A DNA stretch of 64,000 nt from Chloroflexota bacterium. GTDB lineage: Bacteria > Chloroflexota > Anaerolineae > Aggregatilineales > Phototrophicaceae. The DNA is taken from NCBI GenBank assembly GCA_026707745.1, contig JAPOWG010000096.1:37944-101943 (forward strand), written 5' to 3'. Within the stretch, counting starts at the first letter, position 1, and each line of letters opens with the position of its first letter. The notes below the pieces were generated by a model. It did not search any database and was not told where the DNA came from. It was given only the letters and a program-made list of their open reading frames with translations. Positions 1 through 8,772 of the stretch are shown piece by piece. The position numbers and the translations under genes were made by a program.

Positions 1-1187
1 GGCAAGACATCGAGAGCAATCACTTCGGCACTGACGAGTTCGTGGCCTGGTGCCGCGCGCTGGGCACGGAACCGTATCTGGTGGTCAACGCCGGCGACGG
101 CGATATGCGCGAGGCCCGCGACTGGGTGGAATACTGCAATAGCGCGACCGGCAGCGCCCTCGCAAACATGCGCCGCGCCAATGGCTTTGACGCGCCGCAC
201 AACGTGAAATTCTGGGGCATCGGCAACGAGGTCGACGGCGCATGGCAAATCGGGCACAAGACGCCGGATGAATACGCGCGGACCTACAAGGAGTTCGCCA
301 AAGTCATGCGCTGGGTGGACCCATCCATCAAACTGATCGCCTCAGTAACATCGGACTTTCGCTATCAGCCGGTTGAGCGCACACAGCTTCTTTTTGAACA
401 GGCCTCGGATCTGCTTGACTACCTTGCGGTCCATTGGTACGTCGGCAATCACGACGACGACTTCGCCAAATACATGACGCTCTCCGAATTTTTCGAAGCG
501 CGCCTGTCCGCTTTCGAGGGCGCGATCGACGCCATGCGGCATGAAATGGGCATTGAGCGCCCCATATCTATCGCCGTCGATGAGTGGAATGTCTGGTATC
601 GCGCCAGGGGCAACTCGCGGGAAGAACGCAACAACCTCGAAGAACGCTACAACCTGGAAGACGCGCTGGTGGTGGCCATGCACTTCAACGCTTTCATCCG
701 CCATTGCCGCTCGGTGCAGATGGCCAATATCGCACAAATCGTTAATGTCATCGCGCCGATCTTCACTGACGAAGAAGGCTTGTTCCTGCAGACGATCTTC
801 CACCCCTTTGAACTTTTCGCCAGCAACTGCGGCGATATCGCCTTGGATGTCTTTTGGAAGAGCGATACCTTCTCCGGCGGCAACTACAATGGTATCCGCA
901 CACTGGATGTTTCGGCGACGATTGATGCAGCGGGCAAGAAGCTTAGCGTTTTCGTCGTGAACCGGAGTCAGACAGACGCCATCGAAACGACCGTGACGTT
1001 GCAGTCTGGCCAGTACAAAGGAGGGCTGCGCGCTGCGGTGGTCAACGGTCCCGATATTAAAGCGGAAAATTCATTTGAGCAGCCGGAGCAGGTCACGGTG
1101 CGCGAATCGCGGAACAGGGCTGAAGGCAAGGACTATGTACATGTCTTCGAGCCGCATTCGGTGACGGCGCTTGTCTTCGAGATTTAG
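1..1187 (+). CDS. Alpha-L-arabinofuranosidase, GH51 (5'-truncated by window edge)
   Basis: This enzyme releases terminal alpha-L-arabinofuranose from arabinan or arabinoxylan. The frame is already open at base 3, so the N-terminus lies outside the window. The visible part contains the C-terminal half of the GH51 (beta/alpha)8 barrel and the beta-sandwich tail. The acid/base Glu sits in WGIGNEVDG (codon at 228-230) and the nucleophile Glu in IAVDEWNVWY (codon at 582-584). No signal peptide can be judged. A sugar kinase begins 14 bases downstream on the same strand, which fits intracellular breakdown of imported arabino-oligosaccharides. The internal GTG at 42 should not be taken as the start, because coding similarity (NHFGTDEF before it) continues upstream. 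Confidence 0.93.
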   Translation, partial: QDIESNHFGTDEFVAWCRALGTEPYLVVNAGDGDMREARDWVEYCNSATGSALANMRRANGFDAPHNVKFWGIGNEVDGAWQIGHKTPDEYARTYKEFAKVMRWVDPSIKLIASVTSDFRYQPVERTQLLFEQASDLLDYLAVHWYVGNHDDDFAKYMTLSEFFEARLSAFEGAIDAMRHEMGIERPISIAVDEWNVWYRARGNSREERNNLEERYNLEDALVVAMHFNAFIRHCRSVQMANIAQIVNVIAPIFTDEEGLFLQTIFHPFELFASNCGDIALDVFWKSDTFSGGNYNGIRTLDVSATIDAAGKKLSVFVVNRSQTDAIETTVTLQSGQYKGGLRAAVVNGPDIKAENSFEQPEQVTVRESRNRAEGKDYVHVFEPHSVTALVFEI

Positions 1188-1201
1188 CACGGGGCTTGTC
1201 A

Positions 1202-2701
1202 ATGAATCGAGACAGTCCCAGCAACGCAGCATGCGAAATCGTGCTCGGCATTGATCTGGGCACCCAAGGGCTCAAACTCGTCGCCTTTGATGCGGCCAGC
1301 GCGCAGGTGCTGGGCAGTGTCTTCGCCCGGGTCGAGAATCTGACGCCGGCGCCCGGCTGGTTGGAACAAGAGCCGCAGCAATGGTGGACGACGCTCTGTC
1401 GGCTCACGCGCGATTTAACAGCCGCGAAAGACATCCCCAGGCAAGCTGTAGTCGCGATCGGACTCTCCGGCCACATGCACTCGATTGTACCGCTGCGCGC
1501 GGACGGCAGCGTCGCGCACAACTGCATCGTCTGGGCCGATACGCGTTCAAGGGAACAGGCGCGGCGCATCAGCGTGGGAGCAAACTCCCCGCTCTGGAAT
1601 CCATCAATCGCGCCTTACAGCCTCGCCAAAATCCTCTGGCTGCGCGAGCGCCGTCCCGAACTCAGCGACGAGATCGCGCATATACTCTGGTCGAAGGACT
1701 ACCTGCGCTATCGACTGACTGGCAATATCGCAACGGAATTCTCCGACGCTTCGGGCACGCTGATGTGGGATTTCGCCGCGCGAGCCTGGGATGACGCCCT
1801 GCTGGCGGACTTCGAGCTATCTCCCGACTTGCTTCCGGATGCGCGCGCCTCGAGTGAGGCGGCCGGCACGCTTTCAGAGAGGGCCGCCGCAGACTTGGGT
1901 CTGTCTGTCAACACTGTCGTGGCATACGGTGGCGGGGACTGCGCCTGCGCGGTCGTCGGATCGGGCATACCGGACTCGGATACCCTGCTGATAAACGCCG
2001 GTACGGCAGTCCAAGTCTTTGAAATGCGAGCGGAGCCGCGTCCCTTTGATCATGGCGACGGCGTCCGTTACCTGTTTGAGCTCGGCGTCGAGGGCAGAAC
2101 ATTCGCCATCGGTGCGCTCAATAGCGCCGGGCACTCGCTGGAATGGTGGCGCCGCCTGCTGAACGAGCGGATGACCTATGCCCAGTTTGATGCTCTGGCG
2201 GCTGATGAATCGCCCAATCCGGAAGGTCCGATCTTCCTGCCTTTCCTGCAGGGCACGGGCACCCCGCGCTTGCTGGACGGTTCTTTCGGCAGTTTTGTGC
2301 AGCTCTCCGCGACTACGGACCAGCGTGCGCTGGCCCGCGCGGTGATGGACGGCGTCGCCTTTGGCGTCAAGCACTGTGCCGAAGCCTTGGTCAAGCGCGG
2401 CGATCTATCAGCCAAGAAGATCCTCTTCACAGGCGGCCTGCCCAAAAGCCCGTTGATGCGGCAGATCCTAGCCAACGTCTTTGACGGCGAGGTCCGCTTT
2501 CGCTCCTTCTCCGATATGTCGGCGCTGGGCGCGGCCGCCCACGGCGTGGTCGCTGCGGGCTTGGCGCCGGACGCGCGCGCATGGCTGGCCGAATTCGACT
2601 ACGGCGAAGGTCGCGCGGCTTCGTCCCCAGCGTTCCGTGAACGATACACAGTCACTTACGAGCGCTACAAGGAATGGGCGGCTCGCATCACTTCTGCTTG
2701 A
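1202..2701 (+). CDS. xylB: Xylulokinase-type FGGY carbohydrate kinase
   Basis: This FGGY-family kinase most likely phosphorylates D-xylulose to xylulose 5-phosphate. The N-terminal ATPase fold has GIDLGTQG near residue 16. A substrate-contact region follows (SGHMHSIV near 89). The catalytic Asp is in AYGGGDCA (about residue 246), and the C-terminal ATP-binding segment is FTGGLPKSP. The length of about 499 aa is normal. ATG at 1202 is preferred over an in-frame TTG at 1196; no strong Shine-Dalgarno site is seen for either. The gene follows the GH51 gene directly, so both likely share one transcript for pentose use. Ribulokinase or another FGGY specificity cannot be excluded without an alignment. 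It ends directly against the convergent DUF2236 gene. Confidence 0.88.
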   Translation: MNRDSPSNAACEIVLGIDLGTQGLKLVAFDAASAQVLGSVFARVENLTPAPGWLEQEPQQWWTTLCRLTRDLTAAKDIPRQAVVAIGLSGHMHSIVPLRADGSVAHNCIVWADTRSREQARRISVGANSPLWNPSIAPYSLAKILWLRERRPELSDEIAHILWSKDYLRYRLTGNIATEFSDASGTLMWDFAARAWDDALLADFELSPDLLPDARASSEAAGTLSERAAADLGLSVNTVVAYGGGDCACAVVGSGIPDSDTLLINAGTAVQVFEMRAEPRPFDHGDGVRYLFELGVEGRTFAIGALNSAGHSLEWWRRLLNERMTYAQFDALAADESPNPEGPIFLPFLQGTGTPRLLDGSFGSFVQLSATTDQRALARAVMDGVAFGVKHCAEALVKRGDLSAKKILFTGGLPKSPLMRQILANVFDGEVRFRSFSDMSALGAAAHGVVAAGLAPDARAWLAEFDYGEGRAASSPAFRERYTVTYERYKEWAARITSA

Positions 2702-3547
2702 CTAGCTTTTGGGCGGTCCCAGATTCTCCAGTTGGTAGCCATCAGGATAGCTTCTGTGGGCAGCGCGCGTGAGCAAGAATGGTTCGCGGCGCGGTGGCAG
2801 GAAACGCAATAGCTTCGCCGCCAGCAGCAGCGATCCATGCACCGCCAGTCTCATCAGCGGCAACGGTTTGGGATAGCCGAAGGCGCGGCGCAGGGGTTCG
2901 TCGAGCATGGCATAGATCACCTGCCGAACGATTGGTCGCAGTGGCTTGGGATACCAGTTCTGCAAGACTTGGAGCGTGGCATCGGCAACGCGACGGTTCG
3001 ACGCTTCGTAACGAAAACGCTCCCGTTCATAGTCTTGCTTGAATCCCTCGAATTCTTCAATCGTAGGCGGAATGTTTTTGATCGCCATGCGCGCCCCCAC
3101 CTCGACCCAAAAGTGATAATTGGCGAGATTCTCGTTGTGATTCGGGCGACGCCAGCTGAATCTCTGTGTCCAGAAAATGGGCTCAAAGACAAAAGTGGAC
3201 AGGACGTATAGCATATCGTCATTCGCGATGTCAAATCTGCCATGCATACGGTTGATCATCTTGATCGCTTGACGGCCGCGTGGGCTGTCATAGCCGTTCT
3301 CGACGATCTCGGCCAGCAGCAAGCCCGTGTCGTCAACGCGCCGTTGCCCATGCCGTTTGAATTGCCCGGTTTGATCGAGCAATTGGCTGATGCTGGGCAC
3401 ACCGTAGCTGCGGAACAAGGCGAATTCCAGCGACTTGCGGATAAGCCAGGGGTACTCGTAGGCGCCGACGAGCAAAACGATCTCCTGGCAATCCGCCTTG
3501 GGATCCAGCCCCAGGATACGATCTCGGATGTCGAATCGTCCGGCCAC
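2702..3547 (-). CDS. DUF2236 / MpaB-like oxygenase-family protein
   Basis: This 281 aa protein resembles the DUF2236 (ER-bound oxygenase MpaB / rubber oxygenase Lcp catalytic domain) family. Typical features are a YPWLIRKSLEFALF segment near residues 32-45, RMHGRFDIANDDMLYVLST near 99-117 with the family His, and a C-terminal hydrophobic stretch (LAVHGSLLLAAKLLRF). Members are haem- or metal-dependent oxygenases or uncharacterised; the substrate here is unknown. It is the last gene of a leftward operon, 13 bases after the DUF1801 gene. The start is GTG. It abuts the convergent kinase gene with no spacer. The family call is from remembered motifs and is moderately secure. Confidence 0.7.
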   Translation of the reverse strand: MAGRFDIRDRILGLDPKADCQEIVLLVGAYEYPWLIRKSLEFALFRSYGVPSISQLLDQTGQFKRHGQRRVDDTGLLLAEIVENGYDSPRGRQAIKMINRMHGRFDIANDDMLYVLSTFVFEPIFWTQRFSWRRPNHNENLANYHFWVEVGARMAIKNIPPTIEEFEGFKQDYERERFRYEASNRRVADATLQVLQNWYPKPLRPIVRQVIYAMLDEPLRRAFGYPKPLPLMRLAVHGSLLLAAKLLRFLPPRREPFLLTRAAHRSYPDGYQLENLGPPKS

Positions 3548-3560
3548 GGCAATATGTTTC

Positions 3561-3941
3561 TCAACTGGTCTCCGCCTCGGCCAAGCGCGCGCGCAGGACT
3601 TTTTCCAGCACTTCGACCGGCAGTTCGCCGCCGGGTTTGATGTGGAGCGTCGTGCCGGAGGTCCAAATGCCAGCCGCCTTCAACCCGTCCTTCTTCAGTG
3701 CCGGAATGGCCTTGCTCATAGTATGAAAACCGCAATGTTTCGTGGCTGCCGACATAGCAACGAAATCTCTCTTGAGGCGGAAGATCGGGATCTGATAATT
3801 GACGCGCTCGGTGCATTCGGGCGCAACCCGCCTGATGATTTCGCGCAACTGCTCAAGCGTCTCGCGGAATCCATCCTCTTGAGCCTCCAGATAAGCGTCG
3901 ACTTCTTGAGGCGCCTGGCGGGTCGGTTTCGGTTTACTCAT
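3561..3941 (-). CDS. DUF1801 (YdhG-like) domain protein
   Basis: This 126 aa protein matches the DUF1801 fold, a small iron-chaperone-like domain of uncertain role. Seen are the helical start (VDAYLEAQEDGFRETLEQLR), then ERVNYQIPIF and FRLKRDFVAMSAATKHCGFHT. The ATG at 3941 was chosen because it begins inside the last codons of the upstream VOC gene (the two overlap by 8 bases, an arrangement suggesting translational coupling). A longer reading from 4025 would run far into that gene. It is part of the six-gene leftward operon. Its cellular function is not established. Confidence 0.8.
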   Translation of the reverse strand: MSKPKPTRQAPQEVDAYLEAQEDGFRETLEQLREIIRRVAPECTERVNYQIPIFRLKRDFVAMSAATKHCGFHTMSKAIPALKKDGLKAAGIWTSGTTLHIKPGGELPVEVLEKVLRARLAEAETS

Positions 3942-4410
3942 TGCGGAAAGCCTTTTCCAGCGTGGCGATCTCCAGCTTGTCCATTGGCATGAAGGCGGCG
4001 ACAACGCGCTCAACGGCGGCGGCATCGTCGCTTTTCATCATCTCCAACAAGCGCCGCGGCGTGATCTGCCAAGAGACGCCGAAGCGGTCGGTCAGCCAGC
4101 CGCAGCGGCTGGGCGCGCCGCCGCCAGAAATCAAGCCCTCCCACAACCGGTCGACTTCTTCCTGGTCCTCACAGAGAACCCTCAGCGATATCGCTGCGCT
4201 GTGCTCACAGAAGGAATTGCCGTTGATGATGGTGAAGACCTGCCCGGCCAACTCGAAGTCGGCGCTAATGATATCGCCCGGGGTGCCCATACCGCTTTCG
4301 CCATAGCGCTGGATGTGGGTGACGCGAGAATCGGGCAGAAGCGAGGTATAGAGTTCCAGCGCCTCTTCGACGCGACCATCAAACCAGAGATTGGTGACGA
4401 TCTTTTGCAT
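3934..4410 (-). CDS. PhnB-like VOC family protein (3-demethylubiquinone methyltransferase-like)
   Basis: This 158 aa protein has the compact double betaalphabetabetabeta glyoxalase/VOC fold annotated as PhnB or 3-demethylubiquinone-9 3-methyltransferase-like. Diagnostic stretches are KIVTNLWFDGRVEEALELY at the N-terminus, FTIINGNSF in the middle, and RCGWLTDRFGVSWQITP followed by LLEMM. Such proteins rarely have a proven reaction; the methyltransferase name is historical. It sits between an NTF2-like gene (gap of 3 bases) and the overlapping DUF1801 gene, so it is clearly co-transcribed. The same trio (VOC, DUF1801, SnoaL-like) occurs as housekeeping small-protein clusters in many soil bacteria (general knowledge). 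Confidence 0.82.
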   Translation of the reverse strand: MQKIVTNLWFDGRVEEALELYTSLLPDSRVTHIQRYGESGMGTPGDIISADFELAGQVFTIINGNSFCEHSAAISLRVLCEDQEEVDRLWEGLISGGGAPSRCGWLTDRFGVSWQITPRRLLEMMKSDDAAAVERVVAAFMPMDKLEIATLEKAFRNE

Positions 4411-4413
4411 GGT

Positions 4414-4803
4414 TTAGACCTCCGTTTTGAATTCAACCGCGTACGATTTCATCGACTTGATCTTCTTGCCGGCTGCGGACGCGAATCGGCAAACGTCACA
4501 AAAGGCGACTGATCCACCGTGCTCCACCGTTATGACGCCATTGACTGCGCCATCGCGCCCCTGGGTGATGATGGAATGAATGACCAATTCGGTCGCGACC
4601 GCGTTTTTCATCGCTTCCAGCGCCTCGCGCGCGGCCGCTTTGCCGCGCAGGTCGGCTTCGCCGATGATCTGCCAGCGGATGTCGTCAGTAAATTTGTCGA
4701 GGATGCCTTCGACATCGGCGCGAGCGAAAGCGATGTTCAGATCCCGCAGTAGCAGCTTCTTTGGCGCACTGCCGCAATCGGCATTGACGGTGATCTTGAG
4801 CAC
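4414..4803 (-). CDS. NTF2/SnoaL-like family protein
   Basis: This protein of about 129 aa has an NTF2-like cone fold: LNIAFARADVEGILDKFTDD helix region, DIRWQIIGEADLRGK strand, then HSIITQGRDGAVNGVITVE and a C-terminal KSYAVEF strand. The catalytic or ligand role is unknown. The start was set to GTG at 4803 because an upstream ATG (4971) would place 56 residues inside the cytidine deaminase gene and those residues do not look like this fold. It is an operon member, 23 bases after the cytidine deaminase gene and 3 bases before the PhnB-like gene. Confidence 0.72.
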   Translation of the reverse strand: MLKITVNADCGSAPKKLLLRDLNIAFARADVEGILDKFTDDIRWQIIGEADLRGKAAAREALEAMKNAVATELVIHSIITQGRDGAVNGVITVEHGGSVAFCDVCRFASAAGKKIKSMKSYAVEFKTEV

Positions 4804-4826
4804 AGCTTCGTCTCTTGGCTGCTGTT

Positions 4827-5228
4827 TTAGTCTTGCAGGTTCGCCGGTCCAAAACCAAAAGGCAGCAGGTCCGCCAGCGTCGCTCGCTGATGTACCGCCC
4901 CTTCGAGATCGGCCATGACAACAATCATACTCGGCGAGAACTCGTAGAGCAATTGCCGGCAGACGCCACAAGGAGATCCCCCGTCGCGCGTGACGACGGC
5001 GACCGCGGAGAACTCGCGTTTGCCCTCGCTAATCGCCTTAACCAAGGCGGTCCTTTCGGCGCAGATGGTCGGCGTGTAACTGGCGCTTTCCACGTTGCAA
5101 CCGGTGAAGACGTCGCCATCGAGCGTCAATAGCGCCGCTCCGACGCGGTAGTTACTGTAGGGAATGTAAGCCATTTCGCTGGCGGCTATAGCTGCTTTTA
5201 TCAGTTCAGCTTCGGCTGGACGAGACAT
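4827..5228 (-). CDS. cdd: Cytidine deaminase
   Basis: This enzyme converts cytidine and deoxycytidine to uridine and deoxyuridine in pyrimidine salvage. Length (133 aa) is that of the homotetrameric class. Zinc and catalytic motifs are complete: CNVESASY, TICAERTAL with the proton-shuttling Glu, and PCGVCRQ with the second Cys pair. The N-terminal PYSNYRVGAAL substrate loop is present. Its start overlaps the 3' end of the upstream CBS-domain gene by 23 bases, so translation is probably coupled. It is the second gene of the leftward operon. Confidence 0.95.
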   Translation of the reverse strand: MSRPAEAELIKAAIAASEMAYIPYSNYRVGAALLTLDGDVFTGCNVESASYTPTICAERTALVKAISEGKREFSAVAVVTRDGGSPCGVCRQLLYEFSPSMIVVMADLEGAVHQRATLADLLPFGFGPANLQD

Positions 5229-6549
5229 GAGGACTCAAAGGCTCCGTTTTCTCTGGTGGCGGGGTCGCCAGGTCAGGCGCTTCGGAAGCGATCTTGCGGA
5301 CAACGACCTTGCGGATGCGGTGACCGTCGATGGATTTGACCGCCATGCTAAGAACGTCGGTGGTGATGGTCTCTTCGGTGTTAGGCACGCGACCCAAATG
5401 CAAATAGATATATCCGCCTAGCGTGTCAGTAGCGTTGGTATCGATCGAACAGTCGAGCAGATCGTTGAGGTCATCAAGGTCCATGCTGCCGTCGATCAGC
5501 CACGAGCCATCGTCCATCGCGACGAATTCTTCTTCTTCATCGACATCGTATTCGTCACGGATATCACCGATGATCTCCTCGATCAAGTTCTCAATAGTGA
5601 TTAAGCCCGAGGTGCCCCCGTATTCATCCACCACCACCGCTAGGTGGATGTTCTCCGCCTGCATCTCCTTTAACAGGGCATCGGCGCGTTTGCTTTCCGG
5701 CACAAACCAGGCGGGACGGATCAATTCCCGAATTGAACTGCTGCCCAGGTCGTCGCGGTTCTCCAGCAAGGTCAAGATGTCCTTGGCGATGAGCAAACCA
5801 ATCACTTTGTCAATGCTGTCTTCATAGACGGGCAGGCGCGAAAAACCGGAATCGACAAAGGCGGAAAGCGCCTCCATCATCGAGTCGTTGACCTCGAGCG
5901 CGACAATGTCAATCCGCGGCGTCATCAATTCGCGCGCGTTGCTATCGCCTAATTGCAGGACGGAATAGATCATGTCCCGCTCTTCTTCTTCGATAGTGCC
6001 GCCGCTGTGCCCGGCGCTGACGAGAGTTAGAATCTCCTCTTCCGTAACCAGGTTTACCAGAGGCTCGCCACCGAACAAGCGCGAAATCAAACGGCTCAGA
6101 AAAAGCACTAAAGCTGTCAAAGGCGACATGATCATCACGAGACCGCGCATGGGCGTGACGGCGAGGCGATACAAGTTTTCGGCATAGGTCGAGCCTAGCG
6201 CCTCCGGCACGAGATCGCCCAGGATCAGCGTCGCGGTGGCGCCCAGAATGACCGTAACGAGCGCTACTGCAATCCGAGCGGCGAGGTCGCCATCCGTTAT
6301 TGAATCATTAACCAGCAGCACCAGAACCGTGGCGATGGCGAAACGTGTCAGGATATGCGCCAAGCTGACCGTCATGCCGAGTCGCAAGGTTTCCTCCGTC
6401 AGCGCCAGAACCTGCACTGCGCTATTGTCGCCTTCCTCCGCCCGATCACGGAGTCCGGCGCGGGAAACGTTCTGTAGCGCGGCGCTCAACAAGCTGACCA
6501 TTGCATGGATGCAGATCAGGACAAAAAGCGTTGCCACAAGCCAGGTCAT
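5206..6549 (-). CDS. CNNM/HlyC-CorC family CBS-domain membrane protein
   Basis: This is a membrane protein of the DUF21-CBS-CorC_HlyC family, linked to Mg/Co efflux or often misnamed hemolysin. It has an N-terminal transmembrane domain (hydrophobic MTWLVATLFVLICIHAMVSLL and later segments), a CBS pair starting at LMTPRIDIVAL, then the acidic IRDEYDVDEEEEF linker and the C-terminal CorC_HlyC domain (LIDGSMDLDDLNDLL, DTLGGYIYLHLG). The ATG at 6549 is favoured over an upstream in-frame start at 6600 because GGAAGGG lies just before it and the first TM begins there. It leads the operon, with a candidate promoter at 6712-6741. Confidence 0.9.
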   Translation of the reverse strand: MTWLVATLFVLICIHAMVSLLSAALQNVSRAGLRDRAEEGDNSAVQVLALTEETLRLGMTVSLAHILTRFAIATVLVLLVNDSITDGDLAARIAVALVTVILGATATLILGDLVPEALGSTYAENLYRLAVTPMRGLVMIMSPLTALVLFLSRLISRLFGGEPLVNLVTEEEILTLVSAGHSGGTIEEEERDMIYSVLQLGDSNARELMTPRIDIVALEVNDSMMEALSAFVDSGFSRLPVYEDSIDKVIGLLIAKDILTLLENRDDLGSSSIRELIRPAWFVPESKRADALLKEMQAENIHLAVVVDEYGGTSGLITIENLIEEIIGDIRDEYDVDEEEEFVAMDDGSWLIDGSMDLDDLNDLLDCSIDTNATDTLGGYIYLHLGRVPNTEETITTDVLSMAVKSIDGHRIRKVVVRKIASEAPDLATPPPEKTEPLSPHVSSSRS

Positions 6550-6711
6550 GACTGCCCTTCCGCAGATCTTTCTACGGCAAAGACAAAACAAGCCGGGCAC
6601 GTTGATCCATGATCGGCTGAGACAAGATTTCCTATGTGCATGGGACTCCCAGAGGGAGGCTCAGGTGTGTCGTCCACTAGTTTTTCAGAACTCGGTTGAC
6701 AGAGTGAAATT

Positions 6712-6741
6712 ACTATACCACAGCCATTTCGGCAAATGCAA
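6712..6741 (-). promoter_or_regulatory. Candidate sigma70 promoter of the six-gene operon
   Basis: Reading leftwards, TTGCAT (6736-6741) is followed after 18 bases by TATAGT (6712-6717). This is the only well-spaced pair seen in the 200-base gap upstream of the CBS-domain gene. It would give a leader of about 160 bases. Confidence 0.45.
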
Positions 6742-6758
6742 GTGGGCTCGCGACCATG

Positions 6759-7616
6759 CTAATATGCGCTGCGATCCCAGTCATAACGCGCCTTCCAGCT
6801 CAGCAAGCGCTCCGCTTTGCCGGGGTCGACCGGGCTGGCATTGCCTTTGAGTTCGCTGGCGACCGGGTAGTCGCCGGGGAAGTGTCGCGCCAGCAACTCT
6901 CTAGTATCTTCCTCACGGTAGGTTGACGGCGCGCAGATATTAAAGGCTTCGTGCCCGGGCCGGGTATGTGTCATGGCCAGGCGACAGGCGCTCGCGGCAT
7001 CGCGCACATCGACGAAAGTCCAAAAGGCGCCGTAGCGCTCGTCATCGCGGGTTGGCCTGCCGCGCGCCGCCCGTAGCCAGCCTTGCGCATCGTCATCAAT
7101 AACCGTGGTGAAACGCAGGCTGGCCAGCGACATATCCGGAATGCGGCGTAAAAACCCTTCGGCAAGGGTCTCCCCGACCATCTTGGACAAACCATAACAA
7201 TCTTGAGACAAGGTGGGATGCGCTTCGTCGATTGGCAAATAGACCGGGTTGAAGTGGCGAAAGCGAAAAGCGTATCCCAGGGCGGAAATGCTGCTCGCCA
7301 GCACCACATGCTTGATATCGAGGATGGCGGCCGCTTCCAACACGTTAAAGGTGGATATGACGTTATTGCGGAAGACAACATCGGCGGTGTGTGCCGTCGG
7401 CGACGGAATGGCGGCCAAGTGGATAACGGCGTCATGGCCGCGCATGACACCGATGACCTGCCCCAGATCTTCAAAGTCGACCAGCTGGGTATCCCAGACC
7501 TGTTTGCGCTCTTTGTCGGCCGGGGTGACATCGTAGCCATGTTCGATAAGCTCCTCCACCGTCACGCGGCCGATCTTGCCGTCCGCGCCGCTGACGAGCA
7601 CCTTTCCAATGGTCAT
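6759..7616 (-). CDS. NAD-dependent epimerase/dehydratase (extended SDR), sugar/uronate dehydrogenase-like
   Basis: This 285 aa extended short-chain dehydrogenase has the NAD-binding SGADGKIG loop (residues 9-16), a conserved SSISALG strand end, and catalytic YGLSK (Tyr141, Lys145). Short size and sequence style resemble uronate or sugar-acid dehydrogenases rather than UDP-sugar epimerases. Its start has GGAGCA upstream. It diverges from uxuA across 98 bases containing a LacI-type operator, so it probably serves the same hexuronate/aldonate route, supplying or oxidising the substrate. Exact substrate is inferred from context only. Confidence 0.8.
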   Translation of the reverse strand: MTIGKVLVSGADGKIGRVTVEELIEHGYDVTPADKERKQVWDTQLVDFEDLGQVIGVMRGHDAVIHLAAIPSPTAHTADVVFRNNVISTFNVLEAAAILDIKHVVLASSISALGYAFRFRHFNPVYLPIDEAHPTLSQDCYGLSKMVGETLAEGFLRRIPDMSLASLRFTTVIDDDAQGWLRAARGRPTRDDERYGAFWTFVDVRDAASACRLAMTHTRPGHEAFNICAPSTYREEDTRELLARHFPGDYPVASELKGNASPVDPGKAERLLSWKARYDWDRSAY

Positions 7617-7637
7617 GTGACTGCTCCTTTCTCGAGA

Positions 7638-7649
7638 GCAAGCGCTTTC
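7638..7649. promoter_or_regulatory. Candidate LacI-family operator between SDR gene and uxuA
   Basis: The 12-mer GCAAGCGCTTTC fits the LacI/GalR-family consensus GNAANCGNTTNC with a perfect 8-base palindrome AAGCGCTT at its core (7640-7647). It lies in the short divergent gap, overlapping the plausible -35 zone for uxuA (a TATAGA at 7669-7674) and within the leader of the SDR gene. One repressor could therefore control both. No LacI-type regulator gene is in the window. Confidence 0.45.
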
Positions 7650-7714
7650 TACAGCAAATGCGCTACACTATAGACGAAATTCAAGTTTTGTAAAACGCAG
7701 GGAGGGGATGAACG

Positions 7715-8764
7715 GTGACAGAAATGATGCGCGTGGCATTGGGCCAACATCCGGTAGCGACGCACGAGTATCTAACCTTCGCCAAACAGTTGGGCGTCGG
7801 AGGCGTACAACTCAATATGATCGGTAAGGAGATCGATCTGATCGGGGAAGTGACTGACCTGCCCCCGGACAAGGGCTACCTCGATGCGACCTATTTGCAA
7901 CGCCTCAAGCAGAAGGTCAATGATTATGGCTTGGCGCTGGAAGCGATCGAGAACGTGCCGCGTCACTTCTATATCGACGCCATGCTTGCTGGACCGCGCC
8001 GCGATCCTCAGATCGAGAATTACCAGCGAACGGTGCGCAATATGGGCGAGGCGGGCATCCCCATCCTGGGCTTGAACTGGATGCCAAACTTGGTCTGGCG
8101 CACGCCGATGGCGGTCGGACGCGGTGGCGTCATAGTAACCGCATTCGACATGGAACGGGCGCTGGCCGGCGAGGTGGAGGTCGGCATCACCGAAGTGGCC
8201 GAAGCTGAGGACCGCGAATACAGCGAGAGCGAGATCTTCGACAACTATGTCTATTTCATGAAACATGTGCTTCCCGTTGCAGAGGAAGCGGGCGTCAAAA
8301 TCGCGCTGCACCCCGACGATCCGCCGGTAGAATCGCTGGGCGGGATCGCGCGGGTCTTTTACAAGCCGGAGAATTTCAAGCGCGCCCTGGACGCGGCGCC
8401 CAGCCCCAACCACGGCCTCGACTTTTGCATGGGCTGCTTTTCCGAGATGGTTTACGCCGACAAGAGCAACAACGATGGCGTGCTGGAAGCCATCCGCTAT
8501 TTTGGCCAGCGCGGCAAGATCTTCTATGTGCACTTCCGCGATGTGCAGGGCTGTGTGCCCAGCTTCCAGGAGTGCTTCCCGGGCGAGGGCAATGTCGATG
8601 TGGTGGCTGCGATCAAGACACTTAAAGAGGTTGGCTTCACCGGCTTCATTATCGACGATCATGTGCCAGAGATGATCGACGACAGCGATTGGCGGCACCG
8701 CGGTCACGCTTATTCAACCGGCTATATCATGGCGCTGGTCGAGGCGGTAAACAAGCTGACGTAA
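7715..8764 (+). CDS. uxuA: Mannonate dehydratase
   Basis: This enzyme dehydrates D-mannonate to 2-keto-3-deoxygluconate in hexuronate catabolism. The 349 aa TIM barrel carries the family metal-site segments KIALHPDDPP, GLDFCMGCF, HFRDVQG and DDHVPEM. GTG at 7715 is supported by AGGGAGGGG-like sequence at 7700-7707 with 7-8 base spacing; ATGs at 7724 and 7727 are alternatives. It diverges from an SDR dehydrogenase and is followed convergently by an MFS permease, forming a small sugar-acid module that is probably repressed through the operator at 7638-7649. Related xylonate or altronate specificities are possible for this superfamily. Confidence 0.9.
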   Translation: MTEMMRVALGQHPVATHEYLTFAKQLGVGGVQLNMIGKEIDLIGEVTDLPPDKGYLDATYLQRLKQKVNDYGLALEAIENVPRHFYIDAMLAGPRRDPQIENYQRTVRNMGEAGIPILGLNWMPNLVWRTPMAVGRGGVIVTAFDMERALAGEVEVGITEVAEAEDREYSESEIFDNYVYFMKHVLPVAEEAGVKIALHPDDPPVESLGGIARVFYKPENFKRALDAAPSPNHGLDFCMGCFSEMVYADKSNNDGVLEAIRYFGQRGKIFYVHFRDVQGCVPSFQECFPGEGNVDVVAAIKTLKEVGFTGFIIDDHVPEMIDDSDWRHRGHAYSTGYIMALVEAVNKLT

Positions 8765-8772
8765 ATGTAGCT

